Source of the DNA: Alitta virens
Lineage: Eukaryota > Annelida > Polychaeta > Phyllodocida > Nereididae
NCBI GenBank assembly: GCA_932294295.1
Contig: OW028581.1
Span: 18,465,162-18,529,161, forward strand
Length of the DNA stretch: 64,000 bases
Direction: 5' to 3'
Part shown: positions 24,806 to 38,507 of the stretch, one piece after another
Numbering within the stretch: the stretch's first letter is position 1
Layout: each line of letters starts with the position of its first letter
Notes under the pieces: model-generated
Database searches by the model: none
Seen by the model: the letters and a program-made list of their open reading frames with translations, nothing else
What the model was told of the DNA's origin: nothing
Position numbers and translations under genes: made by a program

Positions 24806-27800
24806 AGCAGTCTTTATATATTTTCGTGAAACTATATGTGCACACGGTTTTACAGCCTTCCTACCTACCTGAATCTATTTTATACTGAAAAAAAATGAGT
24901 GCACAGAATATTCATAATCTTGACATGCTGTTACTTTTCCACAATCATCATTTTCATACAGTAAATCGGTAATTTCAAATTTCGCTTCTGAAAATTTTTA
25001 ATGTGACCACTGAATGACATAAGTCATCGCTGATAAAACCTAATTACTAATTTTCAATGATGTGAAATGGTAATAGTTGGCACTGATGCGTGTATACGGT
25101 CCAGACAATATTTATTCAACCTGTTGCAAAATACCACGAAAAATGACAGGACTGCTGCCAGGCTAACCTAACACTTACTGTAATCTGTAATAACATACCA
25201 GTCATGAGGCAGCCACGACATTAAAAGAATTCTGTATATTAGTCAACTACATTAATCAAACTGCATGTACAGTCTCAATATACCCAATATACCTTTGAAT
25301 CAATACTTCATATAAGACCTATATCACCAGGTGGTTCATATCAAAGTGTACATTCTCAATTGAAATAGTCAGATCTATAGAATGTGCAAAATGCCTGGGG
25401 TGCAAAATGTCTAAGTACTTAAGTACCTACACGTCATTTGTAATGGTCAATTGTAATCCATTACGTAATAACTAAATCACAAAGTAGAAGCCAAAAAGAA
25501 GAACACATTGTGCAATGTACTCCACAATACAAGCCACTGAAGTGGATTTTTCATAGTATTTCCTATCGAGTGCCTGATAAAGCTAACAGCTTGATTTACA
25601 TGGGCTCTCCCAGCCCTCTGCTATCGTGGCATTCAGAAAGTCAGTGTGATATCTCTTTTTTATTTGTTGACTTTTTCCCCCATGGATTAATCAAGATGAA
25701 TGAGTCCTAACATCGAGGGAAAACCCATACAATAGCTGCCATACACTTGGAAGGTGCTTGTGGAAAATAGCCTATCAGAAATACATTGGTTTCTTCATAG
25801 TGCTCAGTATGTTTTTAATCAATTGAGTTGTGGTCCACCTGTTTGTGTGCTTACACTAATGCCCCATACATTTTTGTGAGACTCATATTTGGCTGGGAAT
25901 TAAGACTTCAAAGGTTTTTATTGGAATTAAATAAAAAAAATTTCCTTGTAGTCATCATACTGGAATAATATTCCCTGCAACCAAACTATTGAATGTAAAT
26001 CATGTAAGCAATGTATAATACATGTACCACTGATGCACTTGTTTTAGAATTTATTCATCATCATTACCTCAACAGAAACATACAACTGATTTCCTCAAAT
26101 ACTTCAGGGCATTATGATTATCATGCCAAAAATCAGAGAGCATATTTCCAAGGTTTTATATTATACATGGATAGCCAGATTGGTTAAACCACTGGGACAA
26201 GCAGTATATATTTGTCTGTTTTATTTTATTTATTTTTTATTATTTTTTTTTTATTATTTGTCTCTATTGTAAAATTGTATTTTATTATTAGTATTTTTAC
26301 TAGTCACAACCAGGAGGAACTTGCCCTAAAATACATAGTTACAACATTTAATATAGACTGTTAGCTTAACGCTTTTAGTATTATTATCTTATTACTGTAA
26401 AAGTACTGTATTATTGTATATTATTATTGTATTTTATTTGTATGTTTGACAAATGTATCAATTATGATAATATCCTGTCAATAAAATTATATATATATTA
26501 AAAAAAGGTCCTGCTTACTGAACTTACTTGGAAAGATGTTTGAATATAGTTACATATTATAGATCCTCCTGTGCATTACTTTACCAGCAAAAACCTAAGA
26601 AACCTACAGGGAAGATGAGCCAATCTACACAATTTGACAATTACCCTGTCTCCTACCCCCAAATATCAACTTGGCAAAACCACTTGCCCATTGCACCCTC
26701 CCGTATATATTACCCCCGCTTATAAAAACCTCATCTTGCTACAGGAAGCTGCAATTTTCTTTTTGTTGCTGAGAGGATCAGGTTTTATCAGATGCGTATA
26801 TTTTGCAAGGACAGACACAGAGAAATATGTTATGCAGGAATATATAACTAAGATTATATGCAGTGTTTACATGTATTGCATTTCAACAGGTGGTAGTTGA
26901 CACATAGCTTGATAGAAAATACATGGAGGGTAAAGGTATTGATGCACCAGGAAGAGAAAGTTCTTCTGGAGTTCCTTCTACTTTATTGTGTAATTATGTT
27001 AATATATAATTGCATTTCATAATATGAGGAAATAGTTATCTTACAGTGTTAATGACACACATTAGTCAACAGCAATTAAAATTCAAACTGATAACAATAT
27101 AAGCATCAAATGTAATAACATTATTTCAACGACTTGATAGATACAAAGGGATTGTTTTGGTTGTAAGTTTTGCATATGATTAAGAATATACTTTTGATTG
27201 TGGGTAAATATAGGTATACAATAGAATTACCTATTAATTACTTTTTTCAATGTTTATGTAAGATTAATCATCCCATAAAAACCGAATGCCTTCCCTGACA
27301 TTGTAATTTCATACATGCCCATTCGATAAGGTCACTTCTACTGTATCTAAATTGCTATGATCTCCTAAAAAAAGAATGCTGACTACTGCATGTAATACAA
27401 TGTACATAGCACAACACTGCTCAAATATTCCATCATTCAATGATAAAAGTCCTATAGTACGTCAAAGGAAACATAACAATCAGCCCTAGATTTAGTACAA
27501 CAAGCAAACCATAAATCATCCTTGATCCCTCCATTGATGGATAGATAGATGCAGATGCTGCTGCAGCAGGGTACTGATGAGGAAGCTGGTAGAGCATCAT
27601 TAGCATCTCTACATGGGTCCTCTGCTCAGATTAAATGCCTTTGCTATGCACCATAGGATGTCCGTGGGAGGTCATACTAAATCAGGTTTATTGGTGAACG
27701 GTGTTTATTAATACAAGCAAAAACGTGCACCAATTTCATGCTACTGATCAAATAGGATGTCAGCATGTAGTGGAAGACCTAATTATGATTTATCAGCGAA

Positions 27801-27934
27801 ATAAGAGTGATTGAACCAAGGAGACTTGACTGTAATTAACTAATTTATCTATCTAAATGTTGTTGGTGTCATAATGTTAGCTAAGATAACACAGCCAGCA
27901 CATGATCAGCTTTAAGAGGCAGACGTGATGATGA

Positions 27935-28064
27935 GATGGAGGCAGATGTAGACCATAGGGCTAGGAGTCTATATCACACATTTACCATATGGGTGGAAGT
28001 TTTAGCATGCCTCAGCATAGTCACTTAGTATACAGCACTACAAATTTTTAAAACATCTCATGTG
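27935..28064 (-). mobile_element. Decayed SINE-B fragment
   Basis: Aligns by eye with the body of the 19.0-kb SINE-B: shared order of GTCTA, ACACATTTACC, GCCTCAGCATA, CACT-AGTA and ACATCTCATG blocks. The tRNA-like head and the tail are not recognisable. It abuts an M2 MITE. Confidence 0.5.
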
Positions 28065-28162
28065 ATTCGTAATGTGAATACTGGACTCCCATTGGCTAAG
28101 GCAGTCCTAGATTCACATGACATCCTCTGCAGGTTAGTTTCCATGGCTGTGAAATTGACTGT
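28065..28162. mobile_element. M2 MITE, shortened copy
   Basis: Has GTGAATACTGGACTCCCATT, GGCAGTCCTAGATTCACATG and the GTTAGTTTCCATGG outer arm; the left outer arm is missing next to the SINE-B fragment. Confidence 0.6.
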
Positions 28163-28972
28163 TATTTTCCTTGTCTTATGCTAATTATAAAGGTGGTTCC
28201 TCTTCAACGTGCTTGCATCTTTATTTCACATCACTGTATCTGAGTCACTTATACAACATATTGATGTAATCTGTGATAGAGTCTGTAAGCCAGGGACTAA
28301 AAAATGTGATGGACCTGCTATAATAGAGCTATGTGCCACCAGAGATGGTCTTATGACATGTTTTAAATCTTAATGAACTAATTGAATTCATATGTATTTC
28401 TTAATTAAAATCTAACCGATCAATTTTTCACATGTACCCTTTGAGCGTGAATAAAGATGTAAATAATAATTGTGAACAAATTCTGATCATCAAAATCATT
28501 TAACAATGCTTTCACAAAAAGCTGGGTTCGAGTTCTTGCAACACTGCTGTAGACCGGCCACTCGAAACCTACTCATCCTTCATTGACAATTCGTGTGAAG
28601 GCAGGCAGCGTACATAATCATAAGCCACTGCACATTTAGCGTAGAGTACGTCACAGGAAGTGTAGACACCTGGTTGAGTACTTGATTGATGGCCAGTGCA
28701 GTGTCAGCCAAAATACAAAAGCTCTCTCTCCTTTTTACTGGTGCATCTCATATCCCAGTGCAGCCTCAAAGTAAACTAAATAGGCCTCAAAGAGATGGAG
28801 TATGTACTGTACAGACAGGTTGGCAAGTGGGCTTATTAGTATTAACTCACACAAATGAAAAGCATATTCCACCACATATGATCTGGCAGAATATAGTGAT
28901 TTATGGGAATAAGCACCAAGAAAATGTAATCTGTCAGTGTCTTATGTCCCATACTTGATGTATGTACGAGGT

Positions 28973-29161
28973 GGTGGTGGTGGATTAGGGCTTTACGTCC
29001 TGTATTTCTGCACCTGATGGGCTAATTAGGACAGGTAGGGACCATGGCAATGAGACAAAGGATGAAACCGCCATCCAACTCAGGCTCGACTTGGAATCAT
29101 ACCTGGGACTCAGTGGTTGGAAGCCCAGGGCACTACCACTGAGCTAGGCTCCCACCCCTCA
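28973..29161 (-). mobile_element. SINE-A copy 2 (tRNA-derived)
   Basis: Same head, body and CCACC tail as the 23.2-kb copy. It is bounded by a perfect 15-bp target duplication ATGTATGTACGAGGT at 28958-28972 and 29162-29176, so this is a relatively young insertion. Confidence 0.88.
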
Positions 29162-30344
29162 ATGTATGTACGAGGTATGAGGATATTAACTCGAAGAGCA
29201 GGCCAAATTACAGAAACACTGTTTTGGCATTGAAGCACTCGTACGTGCAAATACAATTTGTAATTGGAAAAGGTGTACGCTCCTCTAAATAGTTAATGAA
29301 GTTACGAAGTGCGCGGTGCCACTTATTTTTAACCGTCATTTATTTAAAAAATGGATCAGCTATGTAATGGTAGGGAAAACTTTCAAATAACTTTTTTTTG
29401 GTATTTTAAGTCCCATTTATAATGGGAACAATTATCAAAAGTCAGGTTATGACAATGTCGTCGGGAGAATTTTTTTTAAAAATACTAAATAATGAAACTC
29501 GCATAAAATAAAAGTTAGTTTCAGTCCAAAATATGTCTTCATAAGTTGCCCTGACTGTACTGAAGTGTAGTGTTCTTCATTACTTCTATTATTTTTTTTT
29601 GTATGTTCTTTATTTCATCACCTTTTTGCACTTGTCTTACAACAGCAACAACAGTGGAGTAAATTTCTCATTCATTCCTCGGTGCCTATCCATTCTTTTG
29701 TTGTAAAGACTTCTGGGGCATTTCCTCCAGTCTTTTTTACGTCTAACACTCTTTGAATACCCTGCGGCTCCATGAAGCTCTATGGAAGCTCTATTGAAGA
29801 TCTGTGGCAGCTATGGAGTGTAGCTCTATGGCTCGTACACCTGTTTTCCCACCACCCCAAGACGAGTAGACAGTCAAGACAAAAAATCAACAGTCAGGAA
29901 AAAATCAACAAAGGTTTTAACCAGATTGAATGGAAAGCAAGAAATTGAAGCCATTTGCAAGAAAGTCAGAGAGGATTTCTCAGAAATTGAAGATTTAGAT
30001 AGCAATTAGGACACCCCATGGAGCAGCTCAAGATGGGTGGGGTGCTACAAGTAATGCTTTTTCAGCAGTAACATCATGTAAAAAGTACAGCACAAAAAGT
30101 TACTGAAATGGTTTGCTTTTATTTAACAGGAGCTGAACAGTTTTTTTCAGGGCATGCATTACAAGGTTACAGGAAAAGTTGGGTTCAAGGACAGTTGTAT
30201 TAGCGTTCATATGTACTTCCTTGTGTTTACAGATATTTTACACGTAGGATGAAACTGCAAATATATTCAACCAAACAATACTGGGACTTCATCCAATAGC
30301 ACTAAAAATGTTGCCTCAATCTATGCATTATTAATTGTGGATTT

Positions 30345-30690
30345 TCACGGAAGGTTCTCTGTATTTCTGTCAGGTGGCTAAAACAGAATACTGAAATTCT
30401 ATTGGCTGAAAAAGTTCCTGCCCTTGGCTGCGATTGGCTGAAGTAGAGTGCATCCTAGCAGCAGTATTTTTAGTGCATTTTATTGTATATTTGACACTTT
30501 ATCATTTAGTTGATGTTTGTTATTTTGCTGAGAAAGTTATATTTATGGAATCAGTTAGTTATTTCCTACTGTGTCTGAAAAGCAAAATGAGTAATAAGAG
30601 GAGAGGAAAGACTTATTTCCTGCTGAATTCAGGGCTGTTCAGTGAAAAGACTCTATTGATGTTTACTGCAACTGGTGGCATTATATAAGA
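30345..30690 (+). repeat. M6 repeat, copy 1
   Basis: Matches the reverse of 50.73-51.11 kb almost base for base from GGATTTTCACGGAAGGTTCT through ATTGGCTGAAAAAGTTCC to GTGAAAAGACTCTATT. An open frame (residues such as LLCLKSKMSNKRRGK) is preserved between copies. Confidence 0.65.
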
Positions 30691-30821
30691 AATACATTCT
30701 TAAGCTCCATATTAAGGCTAACGGAAATCATAACCACCAAAAACCAGTTTTCCTCAGCTCCATGTTGGCCTTTGCAAGCTGTCACTAATCGTGGTCTCTG
30801 TATGGAAGCTGGAATAACAAT

Positions 30822-31015
30822 AGGTGGGTGGGTGGGTGGATTAGGGCTTTACATCCTGTATTCGTGCACCTGATGGGCTAACTAGGACAGGCAGGGACCC
30901 TGGCAATGAGATGATGGATGAAACAGCCATCCAACTTAGGCTCGACTGGGAATTGAACCCGGGACCCAGTGGTTGGAAGCCCAGTGCGCTGCCACTGAGG
31001 TAGGCCTCGACCCTA
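30822..31015 (-). mobile_element. SINE-A copy 3 (tRNA-derived)
   Basis: Same family and orientation. It is flanked by a perfect 10-bp duplication GAATAACAAT at 30812-30821 and 31016-31025. The tail reads as repeated CCCACC on the minus strand. Confidence 0.86.
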
Positions 31016-31601
31016 GAATAACAATGGTGACAGGAACATGATAAGCATATACTCTATAATGTTTTTCTATTCTTCTCAAGACTAAAATCATGTAGTAACA
31101 CTTGTAATAAACATTGCATTTTCAAGTCTATCCAACAACATAATGCTTTGTAAATTTGGACACCAACTAAATTAAAGCCTTGCATCAAATATTAAACTTC
31201 AGGAAAACTTCAGAATATTAAGGATATATAAAAGTCTCTTTGCTGTGATGTAAGCCCAGCTGCACCATCAATACACTTTGTATGTTTGGGTAACAGAAAC
31301 CATCCCTTTAATTAAAATCTACTTGCAGTTACACTGTTACATGACACTGAAGCTGCTGGTTATCCTCAAATACTTGAGGGTGGCACAAGTAGCTTTTACC
31401 CATTGCCCTTTCCTTACATACTAAATCTTCTCTTCTATTTTAGTTCAGTGTTGAGAGACCCCATAATTCACCCAAGCCCTTTCAGCATGCAATCTCATGT
31501 TTACGGAAGAATAAAAGTGGATGGATATACACAGAAGACAAACCAAAACCGATTGCTTCAAGTTTAACACATTTTTAAAGATATGCTAGTTGCATTTTGG
31601 G

Positions 31602-31745
31602 TACATGGCCAAATGTGCTACGTGCGTTTTCCATGAGAAGGATAAACGCATGGAAAAAGCATGGTTTTTAGCTAATTATAATGAGGCAAAAACCATGCGT
31701 TTATCCAAACGCATGGAAAACGCACGTGGCATAATTGGCCATGTA
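31602..31745. mobile_element. M1 MITE, long form, copy 2
   Basis: 144-bp copy with well-kept ends (TACATGGCCAAATGTGC and GGCCATGTA) and the inner GCTAATTATAATGAGGC palindrome. Confidence 0.75.
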
Positions 31746-31843
31746 CCTCAAGTTTGTTTTTGTTGTATATCACAAGTTATTAAAGTAGTATGAAGTAGAT
31801 CAATAAACTATACCATGTTCTATTTGTTTAACGTGACATATAT

Positions 31844-31997
31844 TACAGCTAAACTCATAGACATAAAAACTAGGTTTCAGAGGACGTAATGTGAATGTGA
31901 GACTCGAATTGGTTGAGGGACTACCTGAGCCAATGGGATCTCTGGATTCACATGATGTCATCTGGAGTTTTGTTTCCAAATCTATGCGATCAACTGT
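31844..31997. mobile_element. M2 MITE
   Basis: Complete copy beginning CAGCTAAACTCATAGAC after TA and ending at GATCAACTG, with the CCTGAGCCAATGGGAT centre. It lies 100 bp from an M1 element. Confidence 0.7.
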
Positions 31998-33284
31998 GAT
32001 TACTGATCAACACCATGTTAGTCCATCAGAAACTCATTACATAAGTTGTATGACTGACCAAGAACTAGTCTTCATCAGAATAGCAAAATGATGATTCTCA
32101 TTTAGGAGACTGTTTCATGCCATAACACTAAGCAATGTACACATATTTCTTCTAGATAAGCAGCTAAAATTTTAACTTCAAGTGACATAACTGATAACAC
32201 CACGTGGCGAGCTGCTCCCTTAATGAATTGCTTGGTAAAATTATGAATCGCAGGTGTATATTAATTCACTATAATACAGATTTCTGTGGAAAAATCCTCT
32301 ACATCTGAATTGCATATTAAACCAGGATATCTAGGAGCATCTGGTCAACTGAGATGATTTAAACCCCTAATGCAAATCACATACACAAATCATGAACAAA
32401 TTCAGCAGGTAAATAAACTTATAGATAACTACCAGTCTCTGCATTGTAAACTTACTACTACTAACAATACACTAACAGTCCTATGTGCAGTAGGCTGCTG
32501 TACACCATAACCATTTAGTTTGGACTGGGCAGACCAATAATAACAATAATAAGAAAGTGAATGAAAATTCCAGAAAGGTATGACCTCTGCCATTGCACCT
32601 GGGGAGAGGTTTGCAGAAATATGTAAAAGTTGAACTGATTGACCTTCTGGCTGAGAACCCTATGAGGTGGGGGTCAGTGCTAGTTTAGCAGAGTTTGGTC
32701 TACAACATGGAGGTATTGTCTACAATATGGTCTATCTTCTGGGTCTAGCTGCTCTGCTACCCTGCATTGGTCTGTAATTTGGTCCGCAATTTAGAACTTA
32801 ACTGCATATAGATTCCAACTCTTTTCGTGATATTGTAATTAATATCAGAATTAGAAATAGAGATCAATGAAAAATATGACCAGCAACTTTTGTAACTGGG
32901 AGATATCCTTTATGGTGTTTCAGTATAATATTTCCTGTTACTGGATCAGTAATTTTGGTTAAGAACCGATCACTGACTGACTTCATCTCATCACTGAAAC
33001 CAAAAGACAGGGGCTGCTCCCTACAATACAACTTTTTAAAAGTTTTGAAAGCTATCCATGGTTACTTGCTTATATCATCTTTAATTCTAATACCTGGAGC
33101 TCACACTTGAGAAAGATACCAACAGATTTAGGATTAATAAAAAGTTTTATAAATATGGACATTGTCAATATTAATGAAAATAAGCGATGTTTGTTATGTA
33201 AAAAGTAGTATACACTGGGCACAACAATTAATTTAAAAACCAAAGTGAGCTTACAGCAAATAAAATAATATCACCATTTTGTTT

Positions 33285-34690
33285 TAGAATATAAAATATC
33301 ACTGACAAATATCACGGTTGTTACAACCAATAGCAGGTTCTGCCAAATTAGATGACCTGGCAGGTTATATTAGTTTATTTGGTAAAACCCATTCATTCAC
33401 ACATTATGTCAGAAAGTTCCAATTCATGCCAAAAGCGAAACACTTACACATTTGTTACAACCAATAGCACTTACTGCCAAATTAGCTGACCTGGCAGGTT
33501 ATATTAATTTATTTGGCAAAAACCATTCATGCTTACCATACTCAGAACACTTACTGGTATTTGTCAACAAGCCTTACATGATATTGTTGCTTGGTAAGCA
33601 AATTTATCTGCCTGGCAAATCACCTTACTGACATTATAACATTATGAAGAGCGTTGCCGATTCGCGATTTCAGAGACGTTTTATGAAAAATTGAGGTCAG
33701 AAAGGTTTCATGCTACAAGCAAAACACCTACACAGTTTTGTACATGATAAACTTTGAATTTTGAAAAAAAGAAGGAGCTGTGTAATAAGATGTATTTTTA
33801 CAAAGCAATGAAGCTAATGATGTTCATGACATTCTTCTGTGCCTCGTTTTCGTATTCAGAAGTATTTGCCAGGCAATATAACTGACTGTGATATTTGTCA
33901 GTGATATTTGATCTTCTAAAATAAAATGCTGGAATTAGTTTATTTGCCATAAGTTACATTGGATGCAGCAACATTGTTGTACATAATAAACTTTGAATTT
34001 TGTAAATCGGACGAAAATTGAAGGAGCTGTGTAATAAATGATGTTGATGACGTTCGTCTGTGCCTCGTTTTCATATTCTGTAGTATTTGCAGGCAATATT
34101 TGATATTCTAAAATGAAATGGTATTAGCTATTTGCGATAAGCACCATTGGATGCAGCAATGGTCATTTATATTGCCTGGCAAATACTACAGAATATGAAA
34201 ACGAGGCACAGATGAACGTCATGAACGTCATTAGCATCGGCACTACGTGATAAACTTTATTAAACAACACCTTCAATTTTCGTTCGATTTTCAAAACGCA
34301 AAGTTTATTATGTACAAAAAGGTATTGGGTAATTTTAAATATGGCTTTAATAGAAGCATCTCTAATCTTATTTTTTCATAAAATGACTCTGAAATCGTGA
34401 ATTGGCGATGCTCTTCATAATGTTATAATGTCAGAAAGGTAATTTGCCTGGCAGACAAATTTTGCTTACCAAGCAACAATATCACAAAAGGCTTGTTGAC
34501 AAATAAAAGTAAGTGTTCTAGGCATAGTAAGCATGATTGTTATTTGACAAATAAACTAATATACCCCGCCAGGTCAGCTAAGTTGGCCGTAAGTGCTATT
34601 GGTTGTGTAATATAATTTCTTAGTAGGGAACATTGCTTGTTACAACCAATAGCACAATAGCTGGTTTGCAAATAAAATATAACATAAAAT
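33285..34690. repeat. Large foldback (inverted-repeat) structure, 1.4 kb
   Basis: Left arm 33450-33690 is the reverse complement of 34378-34600 with few mismatches: TTGTTACAACCAATAGCA, GCTGACCTGGCAGG, GTCAACAAGCCTT and ACATTATAACATTATGAAGA all recur inverted. An inner pair 33755-33890 / 34165-34320, with a third direct copy at 33984-34105, shares TGTGCCTCGTTTTC and GGAGCTGTGTAATAA. The first 80 bp of the arm are also duplicated in tandem 134 bp apart (33319 and 33453). It lies wholly inside GRDP-like intron 1. Confidence 0.75.
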
Positions 34691-35461
34691 ATCACCTGAA
34701 GGAATACCTGACTACTCCTGGAATGGAATATCTATATCATATTCAATCAGAATCTCAATAATGCTATACAACCCTGTCGACAAGTTTCTAAGGTAGAATA
34801 TAGCATTTATCACTATTATGACTTTACATAATGCTGGAATGAGATAGGCACTTTTGTTATGACACACACGGTTAGCATTTGACCCCAACCAATCAGTGTG
34901 ATCTGATATGTCTCTCAAGAACATAATAGGGCCTGGGGCATGCCAAGAAATCATTTAAGACTGCCTTATCGCGTATTTGTGGAAGACGAGGGCACCCATG
35001 AAATATCTAAGTCCTTTTGTTAAAATAAACAGGAGGGTTGAGTTGCCGCTCTACTCACATTATGTGTGGCCCATTGTGTACTCTGTGGAGTGTGTTTGAA
35101 AACAACTTGATGACCAGCAGGTAGTCGAGTTTCCCCTTGACCTGTCTTTAACACCCCTGACACTTGGTTTGACCATTCTCTTATCCATGTCCTAGGGCAA
35201 AGGCTTAGTTGACTGTCCATTTGACCATTTGACCTTGGGATGTGTACAGCATTTACATCATTCTTACAACTGTATATCTATATATATTTCTGTAGTTTTA
35301 AATAGTAGTTTAAAAGTATGAACTGAACTTATCATACCTGTTGTATCAAGTAAGTACATAGTCTGATCAAAAGCTGAAATTTCATCATCTAGGAGGAGAC
35401 AGTATGAGAAAGATGCAACGCACGATTGAACTCTGCTACTTCATATTCCCAGAAAGCGTCT

Positions 35462-35745
35462 ACATATTTCCACTAGGTGGTTACTGGCAGAATTGTGCAA
35501 TCCTATTGGTTGCACAGCTTCCCGCCATAGATTCTGATTGGTTGAAGTAAGGGAACCCCAACAGCAGTATTTCTATACTGCATTTTTAAAATGCATAGTT
35601 GATGCCTTATGTGTGAATTGCATTTATTGAATCAAATGGCAACACAAATCTTGCACTGAAAAGCAAATTGCGTAATAACAGAAGAAGGCAGACTTATGCA
35701 GTATCAAAGTTTAAAGTGTTCTGTGGAACTAACCTTATTTCAAGA
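35462..35745 (+). repeat. M6 repeat, diverged copy 2
   Basis: Shares the order ATTGGTTG, GATTCTGATTGGTTGAAGTA, CAGCAGTATTT and the GAAAAGCAAATTGCGTAATA region with the other M6 copies, with many substitutions. Confidence 0.45.
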
Positions 35746-36619
35746 CTATTTTTTTGAGTGTTTTAAAACTACAATGTAAAATAGTTCTAGGAAGACCACA
35801 TTCACTGTAATAGTATTTCAGATCAATTATTCAATAAGGTTCTCTTATTAGAGTTCTGTTCTACGTTTATAGTGTTTGTAAAGAAAACAAAAATCTATTA
35901 AATGACCAGTAAATGTACCAATATAATTAGGCATTTTCTGATCTTGGAGCACAGACAACACTACTATGCATTTGCACTACCACCAATGTAGTAACTTCAA
36001 AAAAGAGTGTGGTAGACAGTCCTTATCACCGATAGATCATGACTCATTTCACCCCTTGACAAAAAAACATGCTTCGGGTGATAAACCTTTGGCAGTCAAT
36101 ATTAGGACCACACTATCTGGATATATCTTGACACTGAGGATTCAACGAGGCATCTAATCTGTGGGGGCACTCATGTGTATAAACATGGTAAATTGAGTCT
36201 GAATTGGAGGATATGTTCCCTTGGAAACACATGCTTTTGCCCTACCCCCTCCCACCCAATTGCTTGCATTAGCCATGAAACCAGGGGGTGAAAAATGAGG
36301 GTTGTGTACACAGGGGTTGTAAAAAAGGGGTATCAGTGAGTAGAACCAGGATTCTGGGTTTTGGGGTTTTGTAGGGTTTCCCCTGCATATGATGATTTTA
36401 TGACTAAATCCTGTGGACAGATTTATAGCAGGGTAAATAAGAAGGTTTGCACAAAGGCAGGCAGAGATAAAATTTGCAGATATATCTGATGTAGCAACTA
36501 TTGCAATTGCCATGGGCATCAGAAATGACTTCAGAAATTGTACCCTGTGTCAAAATGTGGGTAAGTAAAGTCATGGTTCTGGTGGCTCCATGGTACAGTC
36601 TCTATCTAGGAAGTAACTT

Positions 36620-36724
36620 CTCATCTGATAGGTGGCCCCACAATAGCGAAAACTCAAGTTTTCTTTGTTTGTTTTTATCACGCTCATTTCTTGTAAAATT
36701 TCAAATAAATGTATCTGAATCTAA
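36620..36724 (+). mobile_element. Short retroposon tail with (TCTGAA)n end, copy 2
   Basis: Shares AGGTGGCCCCACAATAGCG, the AAAACTCAAGTTTTCTT core and the AATAAATGTATCTGAATCT end with copies at 2.5 and 50.6 kb. The right half of the hairpin stem has decayed. Confidence 0.55.
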
Positions 36725-37194
36725 TACATGGTGTTCACTGTTCATTCATCATTACATCTGCCATTTGCAAAGTCGGAAAGCATCTCTACTGGTGCATGTG
36801 AGTGTACTGATTATACATTCAAGGCTGCATCACTGTTGACTGCAAATCAACCACTGATGACTGTAATATATAACATTAGCTTTTAATTGCAATTCACAAC
36901 TTCAGAATGTTTACAGCAAAATCATAACAATACACAGGACTTGTACCACTTATTGGTAAGAAGAAAAACCAAGGTACCCCAGTGGTTGGATGATTCAAGA
37001 TTGACAAATCAGTCTGCAGTGAGGTTGTCTCGGTAATACCCCAAAACAGTTATCCATTACTATGGAAACAAGAAGATGCAGGGATGTATTTCAGCACTAT
37101 CCATCACTGGTAGGGAAGCACGATGCTGTCTGCAGGCCACCATTCGTACATTTTGCTCTACTATCGCACTATCCTCTGCTGATTTACGTAACTG

Positions 37195-37265
37195 GTATCT
37201 TTTTTCTATTTTTTTTTCTTTCGCTTTTTTTTTTAAGTTTTTATTTTTTCTTGTTCTTTTCTTAA
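37195..37265. repeat. Pyrimidine (T/C) tract
   Basis: About 70 bases almost wholly T with scattered C. ORFs predicted on both strands here are low-complexity artefacts. Confidence 0.8.
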
Positions 37266-38185
37266 CCCGCAGCAGAGCAGTAACATGTGATAGCAGGATA
37301 AGTCGTAAACATTGTGAAAAAATGCTGGGACCCAGTGCTGACGCGTTATGTATATCAGTATATTGTATGTACTTCAAACGGCCTGTTAGGTAGTAACTTT
37401 TCAACTTAATGTTGATTTATTAACTGTAAAAAGGAAGGTATAGTCCAGCATACCAACCTGGAAGGGGTCGTGTATTTTTGTTTCAGATACATTAGCTATG
37501 GTGTTGCATATACATCTACACTATTTATGAACAGGTAATACAGTAGAAAGTTATCATGCATTACCTAGAATGCCATTATGCAGAACATATAAACTTGCAA
37601 ATTGATCTACCAAGTAGCTATGAGGAATTGCCTTCTGGTATTTTACACGTTACTAACCAATGATTACAGTGGAGTTTCACAGTTTCGACCACCCTTGAAC
37701 GTCTGTTTTCAAATCACGGTTGAAGGGTGGGATTAAGCTTTGTCGATGCCCTAATAATAGAAATATAATTGATATTTTCAGCAGTACTCTTTTGTTACAC
37801 AGTATCATACTTATCATAATGCTTTGTAGACGTGTAATGCTTTTCTCAATGAGACGCATCTTGACAACTGTGTGGCTTTATATAGTTTTTCATCCACACC
37901 AACTTCGGTGTCTCCATGATTCCTGGACCCTGGTGCTCTTAAGAGCTTGTGCTAAGTCTGTTTCTAGGTTCATGGGAACCTTTATTTTGAATTCACAACT
38001 TTGTTTAAAGCCACAGGCATAAAACTAGATTTTCGCCCTGTTTATAGCTTGATCATGCTTAATGCTTAGACAGCATTCCCAGTGCTTGGAGTCCACACCA
38101 CCCTGATAATCAGATGCTCATAAGCAAAGAAGTCACAACCCTTAGCCAATGTAATATTCAATTAACTCAATCAAACTTCAATCTT

Positions 38186-38410
38186 ATGTAAAGATATGGG
38201 TCAAAATTAAATACGACAATCACATTTTGGTAATATGGACAGGCAATCCACATCTAAGTTGAAAACCATCTTACCTAGATGTGGATTGCCTGTCTATATT
38301 ACAAATTTTGATTGTCGTATTCAACACACCTAACTTAGATGTGGATTGCCTGTTCATATTACCAAATTTTGATTGTCGTATTTAATTTTGACCTGTCATA
38401 TCTTTACATG
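38186..38410. repeat. Foldback repeat with duplicated right arm
   Basis: The left arm (TATGTAAAGATATGGGTCAA ... GGCAATCCACATCTAAG) is complementary to 38335-38410. The inner 60 bp of the right arm occurs a second time at 38274-38335, giving arm, half-arm, arm. GATTGTCGTATT and GATGTGGATTGCCTGT are the landmark blocks. Confidence 0.72.
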
Positions 38411-38507
38411 AGATCTAAGTTCTAACATGATATGACCACATCACAATATCACATTTTCTAGTGTTGAAAACCACATACTAGTCGTTGTTATCATGATTAC
38501 GTTAATA

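Noticed and set aside
33285..34690. CRISPR-like array or LTR pair
   Set aside because: Repeats are inverted and of unequal spacing, and the DNA is eukaryotic; no LTR, primer-binding site or gag/pol frames.
36154..36519. 121-codon minus ORF
   Set aside because: No motif and no splice sites; composition like its AT-rich surroundings.
37060..37404. Overlapping ORFs on both strands around 37.1-37.4 kb
   Set aside because: They span a T/C tract giving poly-Phe or poly-Lys; no other support.
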